Notes: generated from the letters alone by a model not told the origin. A stretch of 59,826 bases of DNA from Lysobacteraceae bacterium PS02065 (GCA_029959555.1 JASCPI010000031.1:1-59826), one strand, 5' to 3'. Positions 1-9,356 are shown, counted from the first letter of the stretch. Numbers and translations are program-made.

Positions 1-25
1 GGCGTGCCGCGACATGCGGCACGCC
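1..25 (-). terminator. Hairpin terminator after the RND transporter gene
   Basis: A perfect 10-bp inverted repeat (GGCGTGCCGC / GCGGCACGCC) with a 5-nt loop starts 11 nt beyond the transporter stop codon. The U-tract of a minus-strand terminator would lie before base 1, so it cannot be checked here. Confidence 0.6.
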
Positions 26-36
26 ACGGCGGATGA

Positions 37-2535
37 TCACGCCCGCTCGCGCGGGCGCAGCAGCCAGCGGCACAGGGCCGGCAGGAACACGATCGCGGCG
101 ACCATGTTGACCACGAACATGAAGGTCAGCATGACGCCCATGTCGGCCTGGAACTTGAGGTCCGAGAACACCCACGTGAACACGCCGACCGCGAGCGTGA
201 GCGCGGTGTAGAAGATCGCGATGCCGGTGGTCTTGAGCGAGCCGAAGTAGGCTTCGGTGAGCGGCTTGCCGGCGAGCAGCGACTCGCGCATGCGCGCGAA
301 GATGTAGATCGCGTAGTCGACGCCGATGCCGACGCCGAGCGCGACGACGGTGAGCGTGTTCACCTTCATGCCGATGTCGAGGTAGACCATGAGCGCGTGA
401 CCGAGCTCGGTCACGAGCACGAGCGGCAGCGTGATGCACAGCGCCGCGAGCGCGCTGCGGAAGCTCACGAGGCACATCAGGAACACCGCCGCGTAGAGCA
501 TGTAGAGGATCTGGCGCTTGACCAGGCGCACCTCGTCGTTGACCGCGGCCATGACGCCGACGTTGCCGGTGGCCAGGCGCAGGTTCACGAACGGCTGGCC
601 GGCCTTCGGCGCCTCGCCGCTCGCGGACTGGTCGGCGAGCGTCTTCTGCAGGTTCACGTCGGGACCGGCCCAGGCGTTGTTGTCCTTGCGGAACTGCTTC
701 ACCGCATCGACGACGCGGTCGATCGTGGTCGCGCGGTGGTCGGTCAGGAACGCCATGATCGGCATCGCCGAACAGTCGGCATTGAGCATGCCCGTGTCGG
801 TCTCGAAGCCCTGCGTGGCGAGACGCAGCGTGTCGGCATCGCGCGGCAGCACGCGCCAGCGCACGTTGCCCTCGTTCCAGCCCGCGTTGACGATCTTCGC
901 GGCCATCGGCAGCGTCATGACCTGGGCGACGCCCTCGACGTTGCGCAGGTGCCAGGCGAAGCGGTCGACGAGTTCCATCGTCGGATAGCTCGACGTGCAC
1001 GCCGACGGACCCGCCTCGGCGATCACGTTGATGATGTCGACGCCGAGCGCGAAGCGGTCGCTGATGAGGTCCGCGTCGCGGTTGTAGCGCGAGTCCGCGT
1101 GCAGTTCGGCGACGCCCTTCTGCGCGTCGCCGATCATGACCTTGCTGCCGTAGCGCTCGGCGACGAACCAGATCGCGACACCCGCGACGAGGATGATCGC
1201 GGCCGGCACCGGGCGGCTGAAGTGCGCGAGCGCGGTCCAGATCTTGTCGAACTGGGTGAGCTGGCGCAGGCGGTAGGCGCGCTTGCGCGGCAGGTTGCGC
1301 AGGCGCGTGTACGACAGCAGCACCGGCAGCAGCACGAGGTCGGTGAGGATGGTCAGCGCGACGCCGATGGTGGCGGTGATCGCGAGCTCGAAGATGATGC
1401 GGATCGGGATCACGAGGATCGCCGCGAAGCCGATGCAGCCCGCGACGAGTGCGACCGAGCCCGGCACGAGCAGCGCGCGGAATGCGCGGCGTGCGGCGGT
1501 CTCGGGATCGGTGCCCTGGCGCTGCGCGAGCTCCTCGGGCGTGCCTTCCTCGAGCCCGCCGAAGAAGATCTCGCCGCGGAAGCGGTTGATCATCTGCTCG
1601 CCGTGGCTCACCGCGATCGCGAAGATCAGGAACGGCGTGAGCATGTTCATCGGGTCGATGCCGAACCCGAGCAGGCGCAGCGCGCCGAGCATCCACACCA
1701 CCGACACGAGTGCCGCGAACACGGTCAGCGAGGCGAGCTTGACCGACGACGAGTACACGAACAGCAGCAGCCACGTGAACGCGATCGTGAGGAAGAAGAA
1801 CCAGATCACCGAGCGCGCGCCATCGGTGATGTCGCCGACCATCTTGGCGAAGCCGATGATCGCGACGGTGGTGTGCTCGTTCTCGTACTTGGCGCGGATG
1901 TCGTCGAGCTGCTTGGCGATGAGGTGGTAGTCCACCTTGACGCCCTGCTCCGGGTTCTCGGGTACGAGGTCGACCCAGATCATCGCGCCCGAGAAATCCT
2001 TGGCGACGAGGCGGCCGACGATCGCGGCCTTCTCCATGTTCGCGCGGATCGTCGCGAAATCCTCGGCGCTCGCCTCGAAGCCTTCGCTGTTGGGCGTGAA
2101 CGACTGCGGGATCACGTTGCCGCCGGCGAAGCCGTCCTCGACGACTTCGACGAAGCGCACGTTCGGCGTGAAGATCGAGCGCACGCGCGCCTCGTCGACG
2201 CTGGCGATGCTCTTGGCGTCCTGCGTGATGTTCTCCATGGTCTTGAAGAACGGCAGGTTGAACATGTCGCCTTTCTTGTCCATGACCGCGATGAGTACGC
2301 GGTTGGCACCGCCGAACTCCTGCTCGTAGTCGATGAACGTGCGCATGTACTCGTGTTCGAGAGGGATCTGCTTCTTGAATCCCGCGTCGACGCGCAGTTG
2401 CGAGGCGAAGAACGCCAGCGCGATCGTGGCCAGCGCGAACAGCGCGAGCACGATCGGGCGGTTGCCGAAGACGAGCGCCTCGGCCGCGCGGTGGAACGCG
2501 TTGGGCGGTCGGTTGCCGGAGGAAGCTGCACTCAT
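37..2535 (-). CDS. MMPL/RND-family transporter (HAE3-like)
   Basis: Inner-membrane RND permease of 832 residues, last gene of a five-gene operon. Visible layout: an N-terminal membrane segment (about residues 27-47), a large periplasmic loop, a block of membrane segments (about 235-430), a second periplasmic loop, and a C-terminal block. The late segment GVGIGVDYAIYIF carries the Asp-Tyr pair typical of the proton relay in MmpL proteins. The matching position in the first half reads AVSHGEQ, so the pair is not duplicated. Proteins of this class (MmpL, HpnN) move lipids or other hydrophobic molecules using the proton gradient. Only 10 nt separate it from the YCF48 gene upstream, so the two are co-transcribed. 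The substrate is not identifiable; neighbouring lipase and DUF1302/DUF1329 genes suggest a lipid or lipid-like ester (inference). Confidence 0.85.
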   Translation of the reverse strand: MSAASSGNRPPNAFHRAAEALVFGNRPIVLALFALATIALAFFASQLRVDAGFKKQIPLEHEYMRTFIDYEQEFGGANRVLIAVMDKKGDMFNLPFFKTMENITQDAKSIASVDEARVRSIFTPNVRFVEVVEDGFAGGNVIPQSFTPNSEGFEASAEDFATIRANMEKAAIVGRLVAKDFSGAMIWVDLVPENPEQGVKVDYHLIAKQLDDIRAKYENEHTTVAIIGFAKMVGDITDGARSVIWFFFLTIAFTWLLLFVYSSSVKLASLTVFAALVSVVWMLGALRLLGFGIDPMNMLTPFLIFAIAVSHGEQMINRFRGEIFFGGLEEGTPEELAQRQGTDPETAARRAFRALLVPGSVALVAGCIGFAAILVIPIRIIFELAITATIGVALTILTDLVLLPVLLSYTRLRNLPRKRAYRLRQLTQFDKIWTALAHFSRPVPAAIILVAGVAIWFVAERYGSKVMIGDAQKGVAELHADSRYNRDADLISDRFALGVDIINVIAEAGPSACTSSYPTMELVDRFAWHLRNVEGVAQVMTLPMAAKIVNAGWNEGNVRWRVLPRDADTLRLATQGFETDTGMLNADCSAMPIMAFLTDHRATTIDRVVDAVKQFRKDNNAWAGPDVNLQKTLADQSASGEAPKAGQPFVNLRLATGNVGVMAAVNDEVRLVKRQILYMLYAAVFLMCLVSFRSALAALCITLPLVLVTELGHALMVYLDIGMKVNTLTVVALGVGIGVDYAIYIFARMRESLLAGKPLTEAYFGSLKTTGIAIFYTALTLAVGVFTWVFSDLKFQADMGVMLTFMFVVNMVAAIVFLPALCRWLLRPRERA

Positions 2536-2545
2536 CGCGTCACCG

Positions 2546-3676
2546 TCACTTGGGCTGATGGCGGCCGATGCCGTTCTCGCCGGCGATCAGCAGGGCACCA
2601 CCGTCGCCGGCGGGCAGGACGCCGGCGATGATGCCGGCGGAGGATTCGGTGGCGCGCGCGAGCGCGTCGCCGGCACGTGCACGATGCAGGATCGTGCCGT
2701 TCGCGCCGACGATCGCGGCACCGCCGTCGGGCAGCGCGACGCCGCCCATGAGGCTCAGCTCGGTCTGCGTCGGCACCGCGGTCCAGGTCGTGCCGAGGTC
2801 GGTCGATTCGAACACGTTGCCGCGCAGGCCGAACGCGAGCACATGGTCGCCGTCGTAGCCGATCACGCCGAACATCGAACCATCGTACGGCAGGCGCGAG
2901 CGCTCCCAGGTCGCGCCGTCGCGCGAGTGGAACACCGCGCCGCGCTCGCCGACGATCACGTAGGCACCGCTGCCGGTGCGCGCGATCGCGTTGAGATGCG
3001 GTTCGCTCTCCTCGCCGATGCGCAGTTCGTCGGCGCTGAAGGTGTCGCCGTGATCCTCGACCTCGAGTTCGTCATCGGCGGCGGCAGATGCGGGTGCTGG
3101 CGCGGCGGTGGCGGCGGCAGCGTCACCCGCGAGCACGATGCGCGAGCCCGACCAGGTCTTGCCGCCGTCGGACGTCGACAGCAGCAGGCTGTAGGCACCG
3201 ATCGCGATGCCGTGCTGCGCGTCGGTGAACAGCACGTCGAGCAGCGGCACGCCCTGGCGCAGGTCGTGCTCGCTGCCGTCGTCGGGCAGTTTCCACGCGT
3301 CCTCGCGCTGCACGGTCCAGGTGTCGCCGGCGTCGGCACTGTGCAGGATCACGCCGTCGTGGCCGACCGCCCACACCGCCTTGCCGACCGCGCTGGCGGC
3401 GGTCAGCGTCGTGCGCAGCGGCACGGCGACCTGGCGCCACGTGCTGCCGTCGTCGGAGACGAGCACGTGGCCGCGCTCGCCGACCGCGACGATGCGGTCA
3501 CCGGCACGGACGAGATCGAGCACGAGCGCGCGCGACGCGAGCGGAAGCGTTTCGGCGGGACGGCGCAACGGATCGGTGCCTGCGGCGGCGGGGGCCAGAT
3601 CCTGCGCGAACGCGCAGGCGGCGACGGTGGCCAGCGCGAGGCACGCAGCCACGGATGTCGATCGGGTCAGCGGCAT
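2546..3676 (-). CDS. YCF48/BNR-repeat periplasmic protein
   Basis: Exported 376-residue protein with a Sec signal peptide ending near residue 24 (ATVAACAFAQ). The body is a seven-bladed-propeller-type repeat protein. Asp-box-like motifs recur as GDTWTVQ, GGKTWSG, GATWERS and GTTWTAV, the signature of the YCF48/photosystem-stability-factor and BNR families. In bacteria such proteins are non-enzymatic scaffolds. Here it lies between DUF1329 and an RND permease, an order known from other Proteobacteria, so it probably acts as a periplasmic partner of the permease (inference). An acidic low-complexity insert (about residues 190-210, ending DDELEVEDHGD) separates two propeller parts. It is not a glycosyl hydrolase as far as can be seen, although such repeats are often annotated that way. 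Confidence 0.8.
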   Translation of the reverse strand: MPLTRSTSVAACLALATVAACAFAQDLAPAAAGTDPLRRPAETLPLASRALVLDLVRAGDRIVAVGERGHVLVSDDGSTWRQVAVPLRTTLTAASAVGKAVWAVGHDGVILHSADAGDTWTVQREDAWKLPDDGSEHDLRQGVPLLDVLFTDAQHGIAIGAYSLLLSTSDGGKTWSGSRIVLAGDAAAATAAPAPASAAADDELEVEDHGDTFSADELRIGEESEPHLNAIARTGSGAYVIVGERGAVFHSRDGATWERSRLPYDGSMFGVIGYDGDHVLAFGLRGNVFESTDLGTTWTAVPTQTELSLMGGVALPDGGAAIVGANGTILHRARAGDALARATESSAGIIAGVLPAGDGGALLIAGENGIGRHQPK

Positions 3677-3736
3677 GCGGTGTCACCTTGGATTTTTGCG
3701 ACGGAGCCGGGGCGTGACCGCCACCGGCTCGAACGA

Positions 3737-3762
3737 CCGGCGGGCGCGTCGCGCGCCGCCGG
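3737..3762 (-). other. Intra-operon GC-rich hairpin between DUF1329 and YCF48 genes
   Basis: Within the 104-nt gap, the longest in the operon, lie two complementary arms of 11-12 nt (CCGGCGGGCGCG / GCGCGCCGCCGG) with one bulged base and a very short loop. No U-tract follows. It could stabilise or end the upstream part of the message, so that the surface proteins are made in larger amount than the permease. This role is inferred from position and structure only. Confidence 0.4.
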
Positions 3763-3780
3763 CGGATTCCCCCTGCGAGC

Positions 3781-5166
3781 TTACTGGAAGCCGCGCTGGC
3801 GCAGCGAGGCCGGCGAGAACATGTCCGGCGTCGTCTGGAACGAGAAGTCGTACATCTTGTCCTCGTTGTCGAGGCCGACCGCGATGTAACGGCCCGACTT
3901 GAGGTCGTGATGCGTCTCGAGCGTGGACCAGAACACCGGCACTTCGTAGTAGTTCACGCTCGGCGCCTCGGAGTAGCGCCACAGCTTGCCCTGCGCGTCG
4001 TAGTGGTCGATCACGAGGATCTGCCAGCTGTCCTCGTCGAGGTACATCGTGCGCTTCGGGTTGATGTGACGCTGGCCCGATTTGACGTTGGCTTCGACCA
4101 CGTAGGTACGGTGCAGCTCGTAGCGCAGGTAGTCGGGGTTGATGTAGCCCGGCTTGATGAGGTCGGCGATCTTGCTGTCGCCACTGTGCGCCTTGTACGA
4201 GTTGTACGGGACGTAGGTCTCCTTGATGCCGACGAGCTTCCAGTCGAAGCGGTCGAGCGAACCGTTGAACATGTCGGTCATGTCCGTGGTGCGCAGGTTG
4301 TCGGCGGCCGTGCCCGGGTTGTCGTAGGCGATGTTCGGTGCGCGGCGCACGCGGCGCTGGCCCGGGTTGTACACCCACGCCTGGCGCGGGCCGACCTGCG
4401 AGTTCAGCGTCTCGTGCACGAGCAGCACCTGGCCGGCGAGGCGCGGCGGCGAGACGACTTCCTGGTAGAAGTACACGAGGATGTTGTTGATGTCCTGCAG
4501 CGTCGCGTCGGGCTTGTAGTACAGGCCGAGCAGCTCTTCCTTGATGCGCACCATCACGTACTGGCCGCCCGCCGTGACCGGCGCCTGGTTGGCCCAGCGC
4601 TGCAGCGAGACGCCCTTGTACTTGAGCTTGTGGTTCCAGATCGCCTGCGCACCGGCGACCGCCGGGTCCTTGTCGAGGATCGGGAACGGCACGCCCTCGG
4701 ACACGTTGGCGACACCGTCACCGGCGCCGACGAGTTCGCCGCTCTTGGCGTTGGCGATGGTCTTCTCGTAGGTGCGTGCGGGGTTCGAGGCCGAGCGGCG
4801 GGTCGGGTAGACGACCATCTTCCAGTCCGGGTACTTCTCGAACATCGCGACCTGGCCGGCGCTGAGCTTGCCCGCGTAGTCCTTGTGGTTCGCGGCCGTG
4901 ATCGTGAACAGCGGCTTGTCCGAGGCGAACGGATCGGGATGGTGCATGCCGACCTTGTAGCCCGCCGGCGGCTGCGTGATGCCACCGGTCCACTCGGGGA
5001 TCGTGCCATCGGCATTGCCGGCGCGCGTCGCGCCGAGCGGCGTCAGCGGCGTGCCCGAGACGCCGAGCTTGGCGGCGTCCTCGGCGCTCACCTTGGCCAG
5101 TGCGGCGTTCGCCAGCATCGCCGTGGCGACGAGGGTCGCGAGCCCGGTCTTCTTCAACATGGTCAT
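3781..5166 (-). CDS. DUF1329 periplasmic/outer-membrane-associated protein
   Basis: Exported 461-residue protein of the DUF1329 family. The start was chosen at MTMLKK because a Sec signal peptide (MTMLKKTGLATLVATAMLA, cut near NAALA) follows at once and an AGAGGAC ribosome site precedes it. Longer open frame upstream overlaps the DUF1302 gene. DUF1329 proteins are thought to have a LolA/LolB-like half-barrel fold that could bind a lipid (family knowledge; not provable here). The gene follows the DUF1302 gene by 13 nt, a pairing found widely in Proteobacteria. In this setting it is a good candidate for a soluble or lipid-binding carrier between the outer-membrane barrel and the RND permease (inference). 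Confidence 0.85.
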   Translation of the reverse strand: MTMLKKTGLATLVATAMLANAALAKVSAEDAAKLGVSGTPLTPLGATRAGNADGTIPEWTGGITQPPAGYKVGMHHPDPFASDKPLFTITAANHKDYAGKLSAGQVAMFEKYPDWKMVVYPTRRSASNPARTYEKTIANAKSGELVGAGDGVANVSEGVPFPILDKDPAVAGAQAIWNHKLKYKGVSLQRWANQAPVTAGGQYVMVRIKEELLGLYYKPDATLQDINNILVYFYQEVVSPPRLAGQVLLVHETLNSQVGPRQAWVYNPGQRRVRRAPNIAYDNPGTAADNLRTTDMTDMFNGSLDRFDWKLVGIKETYVPYNSYKAHSGDSKIADLIKPGYINPDYLRYELHRTYVVEANVKSGQRHINPKRTMYLDEDSWQILVIDHYDAQGKLWRYSEAPSVNYYEVPVFWSTLETHHDLKSGRYIAVGLDNEDKMYDFSFQTTPDMFSPASLRQRGFQ

Positions 5167-5179
5167 GTCCGGTGTCCTC

Positions 5180-7081
5180 TCAGAAGGAATAACGCGCGGC
5201 GATCTGCACGAAATCGCGGTCGTGGATGAGGTTGTAGCTGCCGCCACCGAAGAAATTCGTATAGGCGATGTCGAACGTCCACTGGTTGAGGTAGGTCGTC
5301 TCCGCGCCGATCGTGACCGACTTGCGGCCTTCGACGAAGCTGCCACCCGGACCCGGCGTGTAACCCTTGACGTCGTGGTTGAACGCGAGGCGAGGCGACA
5401 CGTTGAACGGCGTGCCCCACAGGTTGTTGTAGTCCGCGCGCATCGCGAGGCGATAGCCCCACGAGAAGTCGGTCGGGAAGCCGCCCGGCTGCGTGATCGG
5501 GTTGCGCCCGCTGCCCGAGTTCACGTCGGGACCGCCACCGGTATCGGTGCCGTCGCCGTTGAAGCGCAGGTTGTCCGGCAGCTGGACGTCGGTGAAGCCG
5601 ACTTCGCCGACGAGGGCGAGCTGGTCGGAGCCCATGAAGTTGCCCGGGCCGAGCACCTTGGTCGCGGTCAGCTGCAGCTGGGTGATCTTGTGGCGCTCGT
5701 AACCGCGGATCTCCTCGCCCGGCCCGAACTGGCCGAGCTGGCTCACGAAGCGCAGGTACGGCTGCGGCAGCAGCACGTTGAGCGGCGAGAGGCCGGCGAA
5801 CAGCAGCTCGACGTCGTCGACCTGGAACGGCTGGTTCGGACGGTAGCTCAGCTCGCCCTGCAGCGCGATGCCGCTCGCCTGCAGCTGCGTGTTGAAGCTC
5901 ACGCCGTACATGCGGATGTCTTCGGGATACTCGGTGAAGTACGAACCCGTCTGCGGCGCCTGGCCCGTCACCGCGATGCCGCTGATGAGCGGCACGCGGC
6001 TGTGGTAGTTCAGCGCGTAGAAGCCGAACTCGGTGTTGTTGAGGCCTTCGGCGAGGTAGCGGAACGCGAAGCCGCCCTGCCCGCTCTTGCTCGGATCGCG
6101 CGTCTTGGAACGCGGGAACGCGGCCGAGCAGCCCGCGGCCACGAGCGCCGGCGGAAGATCGGCATCGCTCGCGGCGTAGTTGCCGCCGACGCAGACCTCG
6201 TTGTAGAGGTCGGGGTTGATGACCGGCTGCGGCACCGTGCCGAAGTTGAGCATCACGTAGCGACCGCCGATGACGGCGAAGTCGTTCGTCGAGAAGTACG
6301 TGCCGACCGGATCGGGATCCGTGCGGCGGAAGTCGAGCAGGTACAGCGCCTCCATCGACAGGTTGTCGGTGAGGTTGTACGAGCCCCACAGCATGTTCAC
6401 GGGCAGGAACGCCTGCTTGAGCTCGGCGCCCGCGACGCGCAGCTTGGAGACGTCGACCGGGTTGATCGCGTTGATGCCGCCCTGGATGAACGTGCTCTCG
6501 CCCCAGCTCACGACCTGCTGGCCGACGCGGATCGTGCCTTGGCGGCCAGCGGCGTTGAAGTTGTGGAACACGAACGCATCGAGGATGCGCGTCTGCGTGC
6601 CGACGCGGTTCTTGGCCGCGTTGGAGAGGTCGTCGCGGTCGTTGTTCTCGAAATCGTAGAACCCGTAGCCGCGCACGAAGGCGCCCCAGTTCGGGCCGTA
6701 GTTGAGGCTGAGCTCGACGGTCAGGTTGAGCGCGTTGGAGATCGGATCCCACTTGCCGTAGGCGAGGTCGCCGTCGTCGCCGTTGACGGAGTAGCGGCCG
6801 CGCGCGGCGCGCTGGGCGTCACTGCCGAGGCCGAGCGCGCTGACCATCGGGTTGAACTGCGCCTTGCCGATGAGGTCATCGGCCGGATCCTGCGTGCGCC
6901 AGCCGATGCCGTAGCCGATCGTGGTGTTGACGGTGCCGTAGAAGCCGTCGCTGTCGCCGAAGTTGAAGGCCTGCGCCTGGCCGGCGAAGCCGGCCAGCGC
7001 GAGCGCCGTGGCGAGCGCGAGGGTGTTGCGGGCCGGCGTGCGCATGCCGTGGCCGGCCGGGAAATGCTTGCGGATGGTCAT
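5180..7081 (-). CDS. DUF1302 outer-membrane beta-barrel protein
   Basis: Outer-membrane protein of 633 residues. A signal peptide (about residues 1-37, ending FAGQAQA) is followed by alternating beta-strand sequence rich in Gly, Asn and aromatic residues, and the chain ends in Phe (IAARYSF), the usual signal for BAM-dependent insertion. The start MTIRKHF was chosen because the signal peptide begins there; an in-frame Met 24 codons earlier has no signal character. DUF1302 members are large barrels, often encoded beside DUF1329 and induced on hydrophobic substrates. It is probably the channel or docking barrel of this operon, but neither substrate nor direction of transport can be read from the sequence. 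Confidence 0.85.
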   Translation of the reverse strand: MTIRKHFPAGHGMRTPARNTLALATALALAGFAGQAQAFNFGDSDGFYGTVNTTIGYGIGWRTQDPADDLIGKAQFNPMVSALGLGSDAQRAARGRYSVNGDDGDLAYGKWDPISNALNLTVELSLNYGPNWGAFVRGYGFYDFENNDRDDLSNAAKNRVGTQTRILDAFVFHNFNAAGRQGTIRVGQQVVSWGESTFIQGGINAINPVDVSKLRVAGAELKQAFLPVNMLWGSYNLTDNLSMEALYLLDFRRTDPDPVGTYFSTNDFAVIGGRYVMLNFGTVPQPVINPDLYNEVCVGGNYAASDADLPPALVAAGCSAAFPRSKTRDPSKSGQGGFAFRYLAEGLNNTEFGFYALNYHSRVPLISGIAVTGQAPQTGSYFTEYPEDIRMYGVSFNTQLQASGIALQGELSYRPNQPFQVDDVELLFAGLSPLNVLLPQPYLRFVSQLGQFGPGEEIRGYERHKITQLQLTATKVLGPGNFMGSDQLALVGEVGFTDVQLPDNLRFNGDGTDTGGGPDVNSGSGRNPITQPGGFPTDFSWGYRLAMRADYNNLWGTPFNVSPRLAFNHDVKGYTPGPGGSFVEGRKSVTIGAETTYLNQWTFDIAYTNFFGGGSYNLIHDRDFVQIAARYSF

Positions 7082-7106
7082 TGGTGGTTCCCCAGGTTCC
7101 GGTCGG

Positions 7107-9272
7107 TTACTGCGTGCGGAGGACGGACGGATTCGTGACCTGCACGGCGGCACCGCCGCTGACGAGCAGGCTCGCCATCTGGCCCTGCATCTCGGCCGTG
7201 GCCGCGGCGGAGGCCGCCGGGCTCAGCAGCGAGCCGTGGTCACCGACGATGAAGCGCGTCGCGCCGCGGATACCCGTCGCCGACTGCGTGGTCTGCGTGA
7301 TCGAGGCGAGGCCGAGCGTGCGGATCAGAGGCTCCGTACCCGAGAGCGGCGCACCGGCGACGCTGTTCGGGATGACCTGGTCGGGCAGCACGTCACCGCC
7401 ACCGACGACTTCCTGCAGCAGCAGGCGCTTGCTCGCGAGCAGCGAGTTGTTCGCGGCGAGCGCGAAGTTCACCGGATCCGCCGAATCGATGACGGTCTGC
7501 GCGGCACCGAAGAACGAATCGTAGTCCGGGGTACCCGGCTGCAGGCCCGCGCCCGCGGCGAGGCCGGCACGGATGCGCGGACCGAACGTCGGCGAGGCCT
7601 CGAGCATGCGCGCGATGCCACCGCCCGGCACGTTGAGCAGCGCCGTCTGCACGTCGGGCTGGATGCCCATGAACACGCTGCCGATGATGCCGCCGAGCGA
7701 CTGGCCGACGAAGCTGATGCGCGAGCCGTCGAAGTCCGTGCCGGACTGCGAGATGCGCATCGTCGGGATCGCGCGCGTCAGCACGAGCAGGTCGGCCGCA
7801 GCCTGGCGGATGTTGTCGCGCGAGGTCAGCAGGCTGGTGAGGTTGATGAAGTGCGTACCCGACGAATCGACGACACCGTCGGGGCCGGCGGCGCCCGTGG
7901 TGTTGTTGACGTAGTCGACGTTGAACGTGCGCTCGCGTGCACCGGCCGCCGCGAACGGCGTGTTGGCGATGTTGAGCGGGTTCGTCGCACTCGTGATGCC
8001 GTGCAGCGGCGCGTCGATCGCGATGACGACGAAGCCCTGCGAGGCCAGCGTGCCGGCCACCGCGAACGCATCGCTGCGGTCACGCGTGATGCCATGCTGG
8101 TAGATCACGACCGGCCAGCCCGACGCCGGCTTGGTACGACCCGAGGCCGCGTTCGGCACGGTCATGAGCACCGGCACCTTCTGCGTCGACGTCGCCACCG
8201 GCAGCGGGTTCGCGAATGTCACGAACGTCGAGGTCGGGTTGAGCTGGCCCGCGAACGGCGGGATGTACGCGCCCGGCGCGGCGCGCCAGAACGTGTTGAG
8301 CGGCGCGGTCGGCGCGGCGGCCGACGGAGCGCTCAGGTAGTACGGCAGGTCGATCGTGCCGATGAAGACGTCGGCGATCGGCGGCAGCGCCGGGTTGACC
8401 TGGGCCAGCGTGAGGCCGGTCGGTGCGAGCGCGGTCGCGGCCGGCGCGGTCTGCGCGGTGCGCGCCTGGACGGCGCCCATGACCGGCGTGATCGACTGGG
8501 TCGTCGCGACCCAGGTCAGCACGATGCGGTTCTTCGGGATGCCGGCGGCGGCCGCGGCGGTCTCCTGCGAGTTGACGAGCTGGCGCAACGGCTCGAGCGC
8601 ACACGCCGTCGCGTTCGGCAGCAGCGGCTCCTGCGAAACGCCGCCGACGCAGAGCGCGGTCGTGCGCTTGGCGAGGAAGTAGGTCTGGTCGGGCGTGGTG
8701 TCGTTGCCGCGCTCGTCGACGATGCCGTCGGTGACGACAGCCATGTACGAGGTCAGCTGCTTGAGCGGTTTGGTCGGCACGATCGCGATCGTGCGGCCGG
8801 TGGCGTCGGACGGCGCCTTCGCGACGACGAAGTCGGCGGTGGCCTGCAGTTCACGCGTGATGCCGGTGACGCCGCCACCGGGGCCGGTCAGCGTGACTTC
8901 GAAGACGCGCACGCTGGTGCCGGCGACGATGCTGTTGGTACGCGGCGAGACCGAGAACGTGGTCGTCCACGGCGAGGTCGTGCTCCAGCCGTCGAGCGCG
9001 TTGATCGCGACGCGCGGGTTGGAGTAGTCCTCGGGGTTCGGCACCGGGATGTTCAGGGTCAGGTCCGTCGTGCCCGACAGCAGCAGGTTGGTCGGGAACG
9101 GGACGACACTGTTGGTCGGGTCGAACCGGGCCGTGATGATGCCCGTGACCGGCGACCCGTCGTGGTTGGTCGCGGGCGGCGTGTCGACAGCACGTGGGCT
9201 GTTGCTGCCACCGCCGCACGCGGCGAGCAGCAGGGACGGCAGGATGGCCGCCGCGATCAATCGGGCCTGCAT
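7107..9272 (-). CDS. VolA/Pla-1/cef-type outer-membrane lipoprotein lipase
   Basis: Lipoprotein of 721 residues, first gene of the operon. The lipobox LLLAAC places the lipidated Cys at residue 19, followed by Gly, so export to the outer membrane is expected. The C-terminal half is an alpha/beta hydrolase with the nucleophile elbow GQSLGG (Ser near residue 525) and an upstream VVIYQHG oxyanion-type strand. The N-terminal half has Ig-like segments (FDPTNSVVPFPTNLLL), a hallmark of the extracellular Pla-1/cef lipase family. Vibrio VolA, the best-known relative, is a surface lysophospholipase that works with the fatty-acid channel FadL. Here the partner barrel would instead be DUF1302 (inference). 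Substrate is probably an acyl ester; phospholipid specificity is unproven. Confidence 0.8.
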   Translation of the reverse strand: MQARLIAAAILPSLLLAACGGGSNSPRAVDTPPATNHDGSPVTGIITARFDPTNSVVPFPTNLLLSGTTDLTLNIPVPNPEDYSNPRVAINALDGWSTTSPWTTTFSVSPRTNSIVAGTSVRVFEVTLTGPGGGVTGITRELQATADFVVAKAPSDATGRTIAIVPTKPLKQLTSYMAVVTDGIVDERGNDTTPDQTYFLAKRTTALCVGGVSQEPLLPNATACALEPLRQLVNSQETAAAAAGIPKNRIVLTWVATTQSITPVMGAVQARTAQTAPAATALAPTGLTLAQVNPALPPIADVFIGTIDLPYYLSAPSAAAPTAPLNTFWRAAPGAYIPPFAGQLNPTSTFVTFANPLPVATSTQKVPVLMTVPNAASGRTKPASGWPVVIYQHGITRDRSDAFAVAGTLASQGFVVIAIDAPLHGITSATNPLNIANTPFAAAGARERTFNVDYVNNTTGAAGPDGVVDSSGTHFINLTSLLTSRDNIRQAAADLLVLTRAIPTMRISQSGTDFDGSRISFVGQSLGGIIGSVFMGIQPDVQTALLNVPGGGIARMLEASPTFGPRIRAGLAAGAGLQPGTPDYDSFFGAAQTVIDSADPVNFALAANNSLLASKRLLLQEVVGGGDVLPDQVIPNSVAGAPLSGTEPLIRTLGLASITQTTQSATGIRGATRFIVGDHGSLLSPAASAAATAEMQGQMASLLVSGGAAVQVTNPSVLRTQ

Positions 9273-9309
9273 GGTGGATCCCCTTCGTTATGGCGTCGTT
9301 GTGCCGCAC

Positions 9310-9339
9310 ATAGTAGGCGGTTCAAACGCGCGTTGGCAA
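9310..9339 (-). promoter_or_regulatory. Sigma-70-type promoter of the five-gene envelope operon
   Basis: On the minus strand, TTGCCA (-35, five of six consensus bases) and TACTAT (-10, four of six) are separated by 18 nt. They lie about 40 nt upstream of the lipase start codon and no other gene could use them. The lipase RBS is AAGGGG, just before the ATG. Confidence 0.5.
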
Positions 9340-9356
9340 CGGTGTCTTAACTTAAA

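Noticed and set aside
397..2631. A 744-codon open frame antisense to the RND gene
   Set aside because: Arg/Glu/Asp/His-rich shadow frame with no domain; the opposite strand encodes a clear transporter.
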